The notes below the pieces were generated by a model that was given only the letters and a program-made list of their open reading frames with translations, was not told the origin of the DNA and ran no database searches. Position numbers and translations under genes: made by a program. 64,000 nt of DNA. Origin: Ruminococcus sp. UBA1394 (GTDB lineage: Bacteria; Bacillota; Clostridia; Oscillospirales; Ruminococcaceae). The stretch lies in the NCBI GenBank assembly GCA_002305725.1, contig DBQM01000019.1, positions 27,459 through 91,458 of the forward strand, written 5' to 3'. Shown in pieces: positions 8,110-16,552 of this stretch; position 1 is the first letter of the stretch; each line of letters begins with the position of its first letter.

Positions 8110-8771
8110 TATTCTTCAGCGCCTCCTTTTCTTCCGGAACAGTTTGCGGCGTTAGGACAGTCTGCACAGCCGATTTTCTGCGGCGGTTTCTTTCCGGCAA
8201 TCTTGTTGACAAGTGCGATAATAACGCCCAGTACGAAAAATCCTCCTGCGGACATTACAAATACTGACATAGGCTGTGTTATAAACGGAATGTCAATACC
8301 CATCCATGAGCCTGAACCTAAAATTTCTCTTACAGAACCCATAAGGAAAAGGGCAAGAGTAAAGCCCAGTCCCATTCCAAGACCGTCAAGGGCGGACTTA
8401 AAGACATTGTTTTTACAGGCGAACATCTCCGCACGGCCTAAGATGATACAGTTTACTGTGATAAGGCTGAGAAACGTACCCAGAGCGTCATAAAGGCTTG
8501 GCACAAAGCCGTGTAGCAGAAAGCTTATAAGGGTTACAAAGCCTGCGATAATTACGATATAGCAGGGGAGTTTGACTGACTTAGGAATAACCTTTTTAAG
8601 CAGCGAAATAACGATATTTGAGCCTAACAGAACGAATGTGGTTGCAAGACCCATACCGATTCCGTTTACAGCCTGTGTAGTGACTGCAAGAGTCGGACAC
8701 ATTCCTAAAAGTCCCACAAGGGTCGGGTTTTCCTTTATAAGACCTTTGGTAAATTCTTTCAGATTACCCAT
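8109..8771 (-). CDS. rnfE: Rnf complex subunit E with Cys-rich C-terminal tail
   Basis: RnfE is the partner of RnfA in the membrane core. The 220 residues contain about six membrane helices with the conserved MCPTLAVT and TVNCIILGRAE segments that supply the intramembrane Cys residues. After the last helix there is a soluble tail with GCADCPNAANCSGRKGG, a Cys-x2-Cys-x5-Cys pattern that is not needed for the membrane core and might bind metal; similar Cys tails occur in some clostridial RnfE proteins. The gene overlaps rnfG by 8 bases and rnfA by one, so the three are translated as a coupled set. Confidence 0.95.
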   Translation of the reverse strand: MGNLKEFTKGLIKENPTLVGLLGMCPTLAVTTQAVNGIGMGLATTFVLLGSNIVISLLKKVIPKSVKLPCYIVIIAGFVTLISFLLHGFVPSLYDALGTFLSLITVNCIILGRAEMFACKNNVFKSALDGLGMGLGFTLALFLMGSVREILGSGSWMGIDIPFITQPMSVFVMSAGGFFVLGVIIALVNKIAGKKPPQKIGCADCPNAANCSGRKGGAEE

Positions 8772-9285
8772 TTAAAATATCCTCCTTGTGTTCAGTGTAA
8801 GCGTTCAGAGCAAGGTCAACTGCTGACTTCATACCCTTTGAAGAATAGGTGGCGCCGGTAATTGTGCTGAAATCGTAGTCCGCAGAAGATACGCCTTTGA
8901 ACTGTTCAATAAAGCTTGCGTCCTCCTGAACCTTTGTACCCAGTCCCGGAGTTTCGCCGATTGAAAGAAAGCTTATTCCCTCAATAGCGCCCTCTCCGTC
9001 AAAGCCGATAAGGAGGTGCAGACCGCCCTTTGCGTAACCGTCTGCTGTGACTTCAAAAATGATTCTGCCGTTCTGGTCACGGGTAACGGAGTCGATACCC
9101 TCAATGTCGATATCAACGGAAGTATAGTCAGCGTCGCCGAAGGTGTCGGAAAGTGACTTGTTGAATTTATCCTCCTGCGCCTGTACGATTTTATCCTTTG
9201 TGGCTGCATTTGCGGCAACAAGGAGCGCACAGACAATAACTGAAATAAGCATCAGCACTAAAGGCGGCATTATTTTTTCTTTCAT
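8764..9285 (-). CDS. rnfG: Rnf complex subunit G, covalently flavinylated
   Basis: RnfG is a single-helix, outward-facing FMN-binding subunit. The 173 residues have a membrane helix at about 8-27, then an FMN-binding domain with ETPGLGTKV and the flavinylation motif TGATYSS, in which Thr146 would carry FMN through a phosphodiester bond made by ApbE. An apbE gene is upstream in the same unit. The start codon overlaps the rnfD stop (ATGA). Length and motifs are normal for clostridial RnfG. Confidence 0.96.
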   Translation of the reverse strand: MKEKIMPPLVLMLISVIVCALLVAANAATKDKIVQAQEDKFNKSLSDTFGDADYTSVDIDIEGIDSVTRDQNGRIIFEVTADGYAKGGLHLLIGFDGEGAIEGISFLSIGETPGLGTKVQEDASFIEQFKGVSSADYDFSTITGATYSSKGMKSAVDLALNAYTEHKEDILNG

Positions 9286-10256
9286 TTCTGTTTTACCTCC
9301 TTTTTAGCGCCGAAAGGCTTTGTCATTGTGAATCTGTCGATATAAGGCGTTACGATATTCATAAGGAGTATTGAGAACGAAACGCCCTCCGGATAGCTTC
9401 CGAACTGCCTTATAATAAAGGTGATAAGTCCGCAGCCGATACCGAAAATCAGCTTGCCTTTGTTGGTGATAGGAGTTGTAACGTAGTCGGTAGCCATGAA
9501 GAATGCACCTAAGAAAAGACCGCCGGCAAGCATATTGTAAATTACATCGTTTCCGGCAATGAGGTCTAAGAGGGCAACTGTGCCGATAAATGCAACAGGG
9601 GTAACAGGGGAGATAATACCTCTGATTATGAGGTAAACGCCGCCTATCAGAAGGGCAAGAGCACAGGTTTCACCGATACAGCCGCCAACGTTTCCGAGGA
9701 ATAAATCCTTGTAGGACGCATCACCTGTTACAAGAGGAGTAGCGCCGGTCAGTATCTTGCTGCTGCCGATTGTAACAAAGGTGTCGGAGTCTTTCAGTGT
9801 GTTGTAATATTTAGGCAGCGCCCATGTTGTCATATTGGAAGTAAAGGAGAGCATAAGCACGATTCTTCCTACGATAGCAGGGTTTGCGAAATTCTGTCCC
9901 AGACCGCCGAAAAGCTGTTTTACCACAACGATAGCCACAAAACAGCCTATAAGCGCCTGCCAGAAAGGAAGCGTTACAGGGAGATTGAGAGCAAGCAGAA
10001 GTCCGGTGAGCACGGCGCTCATGTCGCCTATGGTCTGTTCTCTTTTCATTATAATTCGTGTCACACCCTCAAGAAGTACGCAGGAGAGTATGCAGAATGC
10101 GATAAGCATAATCGCCCTGAATCCGAAGTAGTATCCTGCGGAAATTACGGACGGCACAAGCGCTAAAATAACGCAGAGCATAACACGCTGGGTTGTCATG
10201 CTGTCCTTGACATGGGGCGAAGGAGATATTCTTAAAATGTTCAATGTTCTGTTCAT
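9282..10256 (-). CDS. rnfD: Rnf complex subunit D, membrane flavoprotein
   Basis: RnfD is the large membrane subunit carrying covalent FMN and related to NqrB. The 324-residue protein has many membrane helices, the conserved SPSPHVKD near the N-terminus, and LTGATPLV, in which Thr173 is the expected FMN attachment site. GQNFANPAIVGR and the C-terminal YPEGVSFSILLMN stretch are also typical. It starts 8 bases after rnfC and its stop overlaps rnfG by four bases. Confidence 0.96.
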   Translation of the reverse strand: MNRTLNILRISPSPHVKDSMTTQRVMLCVILALVPSVISAGYYFGFRAIMLIAFCILSCVLLEGVTRIIMKREQTIGDMSAVLTGLLLALNLPVTLPFWQALIGCFVAIVVVKQLFGGLGQNFANPAIVGRIVLMLSFTSNMTTWALPKYYNTLKDSDTFVTIGSSKILTGATPLVTGDASYKDLFLGNVGGCIGETCALALLIGGVYLIIRGIISPVTPVAFIGTVALLDLIAGNDVIYNMLAGGLFLGAFFMATDYVTTPITNKGKLIFGIGCGLITFIIRQFGSYPEGVSFSILLMNIVTPYIDRFTMTKPFGAKKEVKQK

Positions 10257-10264
10257 CCTTTCTG

Positions 10265-11542
10265 TCAGTTTCTTGGAATAAGCGCTTTTGCAAGCTGGTT
10301 TGTTTCCGCAAGCTTTCGTCCGGCGGGACAGACGTAGGTACAGCAGCCGCAGTTCATGCAGAGCGTTACCTTCAAGGCTTTGAGAGTTTCAACATCACGT
10401 TTCTGGTAAGCCTTTTCCATTTCAGTCGGCATAAGTTTAAACGGACACGCTTTTATACATCTGCCGCAGCGGATACAGTTTGTGACTGTGGGTTCGGAGT
10501 ACTTTTCAAAGGCAAGTATCGCATTCGTACCCTTTACAACAGGAGTTGTCAGGTCAAATGCACACGCTCCCATCATAGGACCTCCTGCAATAAGCTTTTT
10601 AAGCTTTTCGGTGTCGCACTGCGCATAGGCAAGTACTTCCGAAAAAGCAGTACCAATCGGCGCAAAAACATTGCATGGCTTTGCCACGATATCGCCGTCA
10701 ACGGTTATACGTCTTTCGGTAATCGGCATACCTGTTTTCATATAGTGGGATATCTGCGCCGCTGTTGAAACATTGAGGACGACTGCTCCGGTGTCAGACG
10801 GAAGCTGTCCCTCCATGACGATACGTCCCACAGTATTGTATATAAGTACCTTTTCAGCACCCTGCGGATAGCTTGCAGGCAGAGCCTTTACGGTTATTTC
10901 CGGGAAGGATGAAGTTTTCTGAGTGAGGAGCGAAATTGCGTCCGGCTTGTTGTTTTCAATGCCGATTATGGCAGACTCGATTTTCAGATACTTCATAACA
11001 GTCTGAATACCATCAATGATTGAATCCGGGTCCTCCAGCATCTGTCTGTGGTCTGAGGTTATGTACGGCTCACACTCAGCGGCGTTGATAATGAGGGTAT
11101 CAACGGGAGTTTTCGGGTTAAGCTTGATGTGCGTCGGGAATCCTGCACCGCCAAGACCGGTAATACCGCTTTCCCTTATGGCTTTGATAAATTCTTCCTT
11201 TGAGTGTACCACAGGCGGCTTTAGTTCTTCTGAAACAGTCTGGTTTCCGTCTGTTTCAATTGTGACCGCCTTGCAGGTGTTTCCGTTTGCAAGCTTTATA
11301 TCAGCTGCGGCTTTTACTGTACCCGATACGGACGAATGGACAGGTACTGACATAAAAGCGTCAGTATCGCCGATTTTCTGTCCCACAGAAACAGTATCTC
11401 CGGCTTTAACAAGCGGAGTGCATGGTGCGCCCATGTTCATGAGCATTGGAATTGTTACCTGTTCCGGCAGGGGAATTCTTACAGTGTGAGAAGCCGCTGT
11501 ACCCTTCCGGTGAGATAAACGTACTCCGTTTAGTCTTTTCAT
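10265..11542 (-). CDS. rnfC: Rnf complex subunit C, NADH-binding Fe-S protein
   Basis: RnfC is the cytoplasmic subunit with NADH/FMN and 4Fe-4S sites, related to the NuoF family. The 425 residues contain GITGLGGAGFPTHIKL (nucleotide-binding glycine loop), NAAECEPYITSDHR and two ferredoxin-like clusters near the C-terminus, CIRCGRCIKACPFKL and CMNCGCCTYVCPAGRKL. In most Firmicutes rnfC is the first rnf gene, as here (rnfCDGEAB). GGAGG before the ATG at 11542 gives a strong ribosome site. Only 11 bases separate it from the upstream Gx/HepS-like gene, so the operon probably begins at apbE. Confidence 0.97.
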   Translation of the reverse strand: MKRLNGVRLSHRKGTAASHTVRIPLPEQVTIPMLMNMGAPCTPLVKAGDTVSVGQKIGDTDAFMSVPVHSSVSGTVKAAADIKLANGNTCKAVTIETDGNQTVSEELKPPVVHSKEEFIKAIRESGITGLGGAGFPTHIKLNPKTPVDTLIINAAECEPYITSDHRQMLEDPDSIIDGIQTVMKYLKIESAIIGIENNKPDAISLLTQKTSSFPEITVKALPASYPQGAEKVLIYNTVGRIVMEGQLPSDTGAVVLNVSTAAQISHYMKTGMPITERRITVDGDIVAKPCNVFAPIGTAFSEVLAYAQCDTEKLKKLIAGGPMMGACAFDLTTPVVKGTNAILAFEKYSEPTVTNCIRCGRCIKACPFKLMPTEMEKAYQKRDVETLKALKVTLCMNCGCCTYVCPAGRKLAETNQLAKALIPRN

Positions 11543-11553
11543 TATTTTCCTCC

Positions 11554-12072
11554 TTAGTTCTGGTTGACTCTGTTCATAGCGTCAAGCAGCAGTTTTAAGA
11601 CTGCTCCTGTTACCGCTCCTGCAATACAGCCGGAAATTATCATAACAGGACTGTAGCCGAAAACCGCTGTATGCATGATAACCGACGCCGCACAGAGCTG
11701 ACCGAAATTGTGAATCAGCGCACCAGTTATGCTCATAAGCATAAGAGATACGTTTGTTTTTTTGTAAAGTATAAGCATTACTATATATGAAAGCACACCG
11801 CCTGTCAGGGACATAAAAAAAGCGGTGACGCCCCTTGTCAGAAGAACAAAAACCGATTTTAAAAGGCATATTGCAAAGCCGTATTTTCCGCCCTGCCTTG
11901 ACATGGAGTACATGACCGGTAAATTTGAAAATCCCGGTTTAACTCCCAGCGGCAGCGGTATCATGCTTTCGGCGGCGGAAATTCCGGCGGAAAGAGCAAG
12001 AAGTATTCCGCACAAAGCAATATTTCTGCTTTTTTCTACTCTATTTCTATTATGAGTTTTTTCGGCAGACAT
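11554..12072 (-). CDS. Gx transporter / HepS-like membrane protein
   Basis: A 172-residue membrane protein with about five helices; it has the ALCGILLALSAGISAAESMIP stretch followed by LGVKPGFSNLPVMY that marks the 'heptaprenyl diphosphate synthase component I / Gx transporter' family, which resembles ECF transporter substrate-binding subunits. The ATG at 12072 is preferred over an upstream ATG at 12117 because it follows AAAGGA with good spacing. It overlaps the upstream NusG-II gene by 37 bases. Family members are commonly found beside NusG-domain-II, ApbE and Rnf genes, so a link to flavin or quinone supply for electron transfer has been suggested by context; the substrate is unknown. Confidence 0.8.
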   Translation of the reverse strand: MSAEKTHNRNRVEKSRNIALCGILLALSAGISAAESMIPLPLGVKPGFSNLPVMYSMSRQGGKYGFAICLLKSVFVLLTRGVTAFFMSLTGGVLSYIVMLILYKKTNVSLMLMSITGALIHNFGQLCAASVIMHTAVFGYSPVMIISGCIAGAVTGAVLKLLLDAMNRVNQN

Positions 12073-12389
12073 ACTATCCTTTCGCCTTTCTTTGAAATAT
12101 ATCCTGTGTTTACACATATTTTATCGGGACAGTCGGAGCTGTAAACGCATATCCCACCGTCTTTCATTTCAATAAGTGCTCCCTTTGCCTCGTCAATCTC
12201 ATACGTCCTCGACAGGGTGGTAAGAGTTATGGTTTTAACCGTTTTTCCGTCAACAGAAATGACAGCCTTTGAGCCATATTGCGAATGTGTCCCGAAAAGC
12301 ACCGTTACCAGCAGTCCGGCGGCAAGAATGATACCGATAATAACTGCGTCACGTTTTGTTATAAGCCTTTTATTTTCCGTATGATTCAT
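12036..12389 (-). CDS. NusG domain II-containing membrane-anchored protein
   Basis: A 117-residue protein with an N-terminal membrane helix (about residues 14-33) and an outward domain containing CVYSSDCPDKICVNTGYIS and CLPKKLII, the hallmark of the NusG domain II family. It is not the NusG transcription factor. The ATG at 12389 follows GAGGTCAGCG and overlaps the end of apbE by 20 bases, fitting coupled translation; upstream in-frame ATGs at 12407 and 12401 lack as good a site. Known neighbours of this family are apbE, Gx/HepS and rnf genes, as here. Its biochemical role is not established; three Cys could act in redox or metal binding. Confidence 0.85.
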   Translation of the reverse strand: MNHTENKRLITKRDAVIIGIILAAGLLVTVLFGTHSQYGSKAVISVDGKTVKTITLTTLSRTYEIDEAKGALIEMKDGGICVYSSDCPDKICVNTGYISKKGERIVCLPKKLIIEIE

Positions 12390-13365
12390 CGCTGACCTCA
12401 TAATCAAGACCGTCGCTTACATAAAGCTTTTTGTTTTTATCGGCGGCGAATATCTTGTATCTGTCCGAATGGAGATACTTTTCAATATTTTCACTGCCGT
12501 CTAAAAAAATCATGGTGGACAGAAAATCCGATTCAATTCCGCTGTCCGAGAAAACTGTTACGGTTGTAAGGTCAGTTTCCGTGGGATAGCCTGTGCGTGG
12601 GTCTATGATGTGGCAGTAGGTTTTGCCGTCCGCCTCAAAATATCGTTCATAGCCGCCGGAGGTGGAAAGAAAGCATTGCTCAGTTTTCACAGAGGCAAGT
12701 ATTCCGCCGTCGGGACTGGTAATGCTCACGTCAAAGCTGCCGTTTCCGTAAAGGAGCAGGGAAGAGCCTGTTGAAATATAGGTCTTTTGGCAGGCGTTTT
12801 TGTCAAGATAGTCAAGACAGCTGTCAAGCACTGCCCCCTTGCCCACAGCTCCGAAGTCAAGAGCCGCATTGTTTTTAAGGGTTATTTCACTGCCGTCTGT
12901 GACTATATTGTCAGTACCCACGGTTTCAAGCGCTGTTTTTATCTCACTTTCCTCCGGTACAGCCGGGTTTTCTCCGGTAACATTCCAGAGTGTTGTCAGC
13001 CTGCCGACAGTAATATCCGTCAGACTGCCGTATTCGTTGTTAAGGTTCAGCACGCCGCTGACGGTTTCTGAGAGAATGTCAGATGCGGTTATACTGCTGG
13101 TCTTATTAAGGCGGTAAACCTCGCTTTCCTCGCTGTTGCAGTCAAGGACGTTCTGATACTCGCTGAAAATATTCTCAATATCCTTTGTTATATCACTCTG
13201 ACTGCGGACTGATACCACAGTATCCATAGCGAAAAAGTCAGCTTTATAATCATAGCCGCCGGATTTTTCAGAAAGAGTGCGCTTTGTCACAATGAGGACT
13301 GCTGCTATGAATGCCGCAAAAACCAATACCCAGGCAGTATTTCTTATGAATTTTTTTGAAAACAT
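12370..13365 (-). CDS. apbE: FAD:protein FMN transferase
   Basis: ApbE transfers FMN from FAD onto Thr residues of extracytoplasmic flavoproteins such as RnfG and RnfD. The 331-residue product begins with a membrane anchor (about residues 9-28). It carries FFAMDTVVSV, the FAD-binding DFGAVGKG and the C-terminal HIIDPRTGYPTETDLTTVTV block with the Mg2+-binding Asp. The ATG at 13365 is chosen because AGAGG precedes it by a few bases; an upstream ATG at 13422 has no such site and would add an unlikely leader. It is the first gene of the ApbE-NusGII-Gx-rnfCDGEAB-lipoprotein unit, and both Rnf acceptor motifs (TGAT) are present downstream. Confidence 0.95.
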   Translation of the reverse strand: MFSKKFIRNTAWVLVFAAFIAAVLIVTKRTLSEKSGGYDYKADFFAMDTVVSVRSQSDITKDIENIFSEYQNVLDCNSEESEVYRLNKTSSITASDILSETVSGVLNLNNEYGSLTDITVGRLTTLWNVTGENPAVPEESEIKTALETVGTDNIVTDGSEITLKNNAALDFGAVGKGAVLDSCLDYLDKNACQKTYISTGSSLLLYGNGSFDVSITSPDGGILASVKTEQCFLSTSGGYERYFEADGKTYCHIIDPRTGYPTETDLTTVTVFSDSGIESDFLSTMIFLDGSENIEKYLHSDRYKIFAADKNKKLYVSDGLDYEVSDESYGK

Positions 13366-13418
13366 TAAAAACCTCTTTTTTTTTGCAGTAAAAAATGTTA
13401 TAATATAGTAAATGCCTT

Positions 13419-13491
13419 GCACATTCGCTCACTATGTTCGCTGCGTGCATATCAGCAAATAGTAAACTCCAGATAAATTTGTTGTTTACTA
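13419..13491. repeat. Inverted-repeat region between apbE and the XRE regulator
   Basis: TAGTAAAC at 13460-13467 and GTTTACTA at 13484-13491 form a perfect 8-base inverted repeat with a 16-base spacer, directly downstream of the XRE gene and upstream of apbE. Next to it, 13419-13448 contains TTCGCT twice, and GCAC and GTGC at its ends can pair. It could be a weak terminator of the regulator, an operator for apbE-rnf, or a small dispersed repeat. No clear -35/-10 pair for apbE was found. Confidence 0.4.
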
Positions 13492-13499
13492 TAAAAAGG

Positions 13500-14102
13500 T
13501 CAGAGGGCTGACATTTTATCCTCGGTTAATTTTATGAGTGACAGAAGTGAATGAGAATCGGGAAAGCTTTCAGAAAGGTCTGAAACGGTTATTTTTATGC
13601 CGCTTTTGCTGCTTTTTTTCTTTATTCCGGCACATTCCTTTGAAATAATACAGTCGCTTAAATATTCCGATTCATCAGCGGAAATTCTGAATGCATTCTG
13701 GTCGTTTTCGGGATTGGAATTGTATATTATCCGCAGCAGTCTGTAAACGCAGGCATTGAGGTAACCGGCAATATTTTCGGAAATACCGCTTTCATCGCAG
13801 AGCTTTAATATGATGTTCTGTGAATCGGCTATCATTCTGCTTTTTTCGGTTTCTTCTGTTTTTCCGTCAGCGGAGGCAGTATGACCGTTTGGCACAGGGG
13901 AGCGTCCTAAAAGATAATCGCAGGTAACGTTGTAATAATCTGCCGCTCTGACGACAAATTCCAGTCCGCATTCTCTTATGCCCTTTTCGTAGTGGGATAA
14001 AAGCGCCTGAGAAATTCCGAGGTCGGCTGCGGCTTGTTTCTGGCTTATTTTTTTCTCTTTTCTTACAAGTGTCAGAATTCGTGGAAAATCAGCGTTCATC
14101 AT
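13500..14102 (-). CDS. XRE-family transcriptional regulator
   Basis: A 200-residue DNA-binding protein. Residues about 8-65 form a Cro/CI-type helix-turn-helix: KKISQKQAAADLGISQALLS followed by HYEKGIRECGLEFVVRAADYY, ending in CDYLLGRSP as in SinR/Xre-like regulators. The C-terminal 120 residues (helical, charged, no known motif) probably serve dimerisation or sensing. AGGAGG precedes the start. Its own upstream region contains CTTTAC-CGCA-GTAAAG at 14130-14145 and a further half site at about 14182-14187, suggesting autoregulation. It points away from the phosphatase gene at 14301 and towards apbE, so either could be a target. Confidence 0.85.
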   Translation of the reverse strand: MMNADFPRILTLVRKEKKISQKQAAADLGISQALLSHYEKGIRECGLEFVVRAADYYNVTCDYLLGRSPVPNGHTASADGKTEETEKSRMIADSQNIILKLCDESGISENIAGYLNACVYRLLRIIYNSNPENDQNAFRISADESEYLSDCIISKECAGIKKKSSKSGIKITVSDLSESFPDSHSLLSLIKLTEDKMSAL

Positions 14103-14129
14103 TCGTCCTCCTTTCTTTTACTTTCTTTT

Positions 14130-14187
14130 CTTTACCGCAGTAAAGAGTTATATTAAAATTATATAACATTCTGTATAAAAAAGTAAA
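14130..14187 (-). promoter_or_regulatory. Putative promoter and operator of the XRE gene
   Basis: CTTTAC (14130-14135) and GTAAAG (14140-14145) form a perfect dyad with a 4-base centre. On the minus strand a TTTACT -35-like hexamer, itself part of a CTTTAC copy near 14182-14187, is followed after about 18 bases by TATAAT near 14160. The repeated half site around the promoter suggests binding by the XRE product; not proven. Confidence 0.5.
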
Positions 14188-14300
14188 GTGGACATTTATA
14201 AGATTTTTCGGCTTTCTTTATGCCGAATTTTGTAGAATATATTAATACGGCGAATTTACACCCGTTTTTTAGTGCATAATAACCAAAAGGAGATTTATAT

Positions 14301-14927
14301 ATGAAAGGATACAGACTAAGTATCATAAGGCACGGACTTACTTCGGCAAATGACACCGGAACTTACATAGGCTGCCGTTCTGACTACTCTCTTTCACAAA
14401 AGGGAATCAACCAGCTATGGAATAAAATGGACGAATTTGACTATCCTAAAGTACAGAGAGTATATTCAAGTCCTATGAAGAGATGCCTTGAAACAGCGGA
14501 GATAGTTTTTCCTTACCGTGAGGTGCAGATTGTTGACAACATAACCGAGCTTGATTTCGGCGAGTTTGACGGCAAAAGCGTAAACGAGCTTATTGACCGT
14601 GAGGACTATAAGGAATGGCTCAAAGGCGGTTCACCGGACAAGCGTCCGCCGGGAGGGGAAAGCACCGAGGAACTGCTGCTCCGCCTTTACAAAGGACTGC
14701 ACGAGATAATAATGGATATGATGAACGAGGACCTGACCCACTGCGCAGTTGTTACCCATTCCGGAATTATGACAAATATGATTTCCGGATTCGGACTGCC
14801 CAAGGTTGACCCGAAAGAACTGGTCTGTGCGCCGGGAGAGGGCTTTGAGGTCATGGTTACAGCGAAGATGTGGCAGCAGTCGCAGGCTTTTGAGATACTC
14901 GGCAAGATACCTTATTATAAGGAATAA
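14301..14927 (+). CDS. Histidine phosphatase family protein
   Basis: A 208-residue cytoplasmic protein of the phosphoglycerate-mutase-like histidine phosphatase superfamily. The phospho-acceptor His lies in IIRHGLTSAND (about residues 9-18), followed by VYSSPMKRCLETAEI, ELDFGEFDGKS and the second catalytic His in VVTHSGIM. The layout resembles CobC/PhoE-type phosphatases, but no cobalamin genes are nearby, so the substrate is left open. AAAGGAG lies upstream of the ATG at 14301. It is followed 48 bases later by a membrane protein gene on the same strand. Confidence 0.85.
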   Translation: MKGYRLSIIRHGLTSANDTGTYIGCRSDYSLSQKGINQLWNKMDEFDYPKVQRVYSSPMKRCLETAEIVFPYREVQIVDNITELDFGEFDGKSVNELIDREDYKEWLKGGSPDKRPPGGESTEELLLRLYKGLHEIIMDMMNEDLTHCAVVTHSGIMTNMISGFGLPKVDPKELVCAPGEGFEVMVTAKMWQQSQAFEILGKIPYYKE

Positions 14928-14975
14928 CTACATACCGCAATAAGCGGAAATTCTGCCGGATTGGAGAGAGCCAGC

Positions 14976-15704
14976 ATGAAAATATCCGAATACCGCAGTA
15001 CTGCCGGAGAATACCTCAAAGGCAGATACGGCGAGGCTTTTGTTGTGACCGCAATCTGTCTTTTTGTGTTTGTCACGTTCAAAGCCGCCGCTGCCGCCTT
15101 TTACGCTTTCAGCAATACGGCATTTTCGCCGGTTGCAGAGGCTGTCATTACCGTGGTATGCTTTGTCATTATGACTCCTCTGCTGACGGGCGGTTTCTGG
15201 TGGTTTTTCCAGACGGTCTGCGGACAGGACAACAGAAATCTCTTAAAGCTTTATTCGGGGTTCAGACTGAACAGACGTGCGGCGGTCCTTTATGCATTGA
15301 TGTGGGTAAAAGGCTTTCTTTCCCTTTTTCCCTCTGCCGCCTGCTTTACGGGCGCTTATGTCCTTGTTTACGGCAATACCGGACTTGAAAGCGGCATTGC
15401 CCTTTTCGGAGCGTTTCAGCTCTTTATGCTTGGCATTGCTTTGCTGGGACTGTATTTCAGCACAGCTGCGGCAATGGTTCCTGCGCCGTTTCTTTTTATA
15501 AGCCACCCGGACAGGAATCCGTTTAGGGTAATAAGGACATCCTCAAAGCTTATGAGGGGGCAGAAGATACGCTTTTTCCGACTGGTTTTATCATACATTC
15601 CGGCTATGCTGCCGGTTGTTACTATACCGTTTGTAATGCCGTCAGCGGTTATGTCGGCGGCGGTTTTTGCGAAAGAGGTTATACAGAAATCAGATTATGA
15701 ATAA
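14976..15704 (+). CDS. DUF975-like multi-pass membrane protein
   Basis: A 242-residue integral membrane protein with about five or six hydrophobic segments. The N-terminal KISEYRSTAGEYLKGRYG and the NPFRVIRTSSKLMRGQKIRFF stretch near residues 185-205 match the pattern of DUF975 proteins (a charged 'SxxLMxGxxxxxF' loop between helices). The ATG at 14976 follows GGAGAG; a TTG at 14961 would add five residues and sits on the ribosome site. The stop overlaps the next gene by 8 bases. No function is known for the family. Confidence 0.7.
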   Translation: MKISEYRSTAGEYLKGRYGEAFVVTAICLFVFVTFKAAAAAFYAFSNTAFSPVAEAVITVVCFVIMTPLLTGGFWWFFQTVCGQDNRNLLKLYSGFRLNRRAAVLYALMWVKGFLSLFPSAACFTGAYVLVYGNTGLESGIALFGAFQLFMLGIALLGLYFSTAAAMVPAPFLFISHPDRNPFRVIRTSSKLMRGQKIRFFRLVLSYIPAMLPVVTIPFVMPSAVMSAAVFAKEVIQKSDYE

Positions 15705-16551
15705 TGACACACTTACATTCAAAGCGGACAGAAACGCCGTTTTAAAGGACTTCCTCATAAACGAATGTCACGTTTCAAAAAGGCTTCTCACAAAGCTGAA
15801 ACAGACTGAAAACGGCATTACCGTAAACGGCGTTCACACAAGAGTTATCGACAGGATAAGTGCCGGAGATACTGTTGAACTGAAAATCTCTGACAGCGGT
15901 TTTCTTGAGGGCAATCCGGAGCTTAAAGTCCCCAAGGCTTTTGAAAATGAAAGCTTTGTGGTGTATGACAAGCCGGTTGGAATGCCTGTCCACCCGTCCA
16001 TAAAGCATCAGGGGGACACTCTCGGAAACTGCTTTGCGGCGGATTATCCCAGTCTGAAATTCCGCCCTGTAAACCGTCTTGACAGGGACACCTCCGGACT
16101 TTGTGTCATTGCCAAAAGCGCCTATGCGGCGGCGCTGCTGCAAAACAGTATTGAGAAAACCTATTTTGCGGTGGTACAGGGAAATCTGACCGGAGAGGGC
16201 GTTATAGACCTGCCTATTGCGAGAGAATGCGACTCTATTATAAAGAGAGTTGTCAGAGAGGACGGTCAGAGGGCGGTGACCCGTTACAAAGCAATCAGAG
16301 GAAACGGCAGATTCACTCTCCTTGAAATAAAGCTTGAAACGGGGAGGACGCATCAGATAAGGGTACACTTTTCGCATATCGGCTATCCCCTTGCAGGAGA
16401 TGACCTTTACGGCGGTGATACATTATATATAAAGAATCAGGCACTGCACTGCGGAGAAATGCTTATTGCTTTTCCGGATTCGGAGGAGAAAATAAGAGTT
16501 TGCTCCGGTCTGCGTGAAGATATGAAAAAAATACTGGAAACGGAGAATTGA
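15697..16551 (+). CDS. RluA-family pseudouridine synthase
   Basis: A 284-residue enzyme that isomerises uridines in rRNA or tRNA. An S4-like RNA-binding segment (about residues 20-65, VSKRLLTKLKQTENGITVNG) precedes the catalytic domain, whose motif RPVNRLDRDTSGL holds the catalytic Asp129; LETGRTHQIRVHFSHIGYPL closes the active site. The start at 15697 overlaps the upstream stop; an ATG at 15667 is possible but would overlap by 38 bases and has no better site. RluA-family members differ in target (RluC/RluD-like), which cannot be assigned here. luxS begins one base after the stop. Confidence 0.9.
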   Translation: MNNDTLTFKADRNAVLKDFLINECHVSKRLLTKLKQTENGITVNGVHTRVIDRISAGDTVELKISDSGFLEGNPELKVPKAFENESFVVYDKPVGMPVHPSIKHQGDTLGNCFAADYPSLKFRPVNRLDRDTSGLCVIAKSAYAAALLQNSIEKTYFAVVQGNLTGEGVIDLPIARECDSIIKRVVREDGQRAVTRYKAIRGNGRFTLLEIKLETGRTHQIRVHFSHIGYPLAGDDLYGGDTLYIKNQALHCGEMLIAFPDSEEKIRVCSGLREDMKKILETEN

Positions 16552-16552
16552 A

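Noticed and set aside
11554..12072. True heptaprenyl diphosphate synthase subunit
   Set aside because: It is an integral membrane protein without prenyltransferase Asp-rich motifs; the family name is historical and the Gx/ECF-like label is safer.
12036..12389. Transcription factor NusG
   Set aside because: Only the domain-II-like fold is present, behind a membrane anchor, with no NGN domain; it belongs to the NusG-domain-II membrane family.
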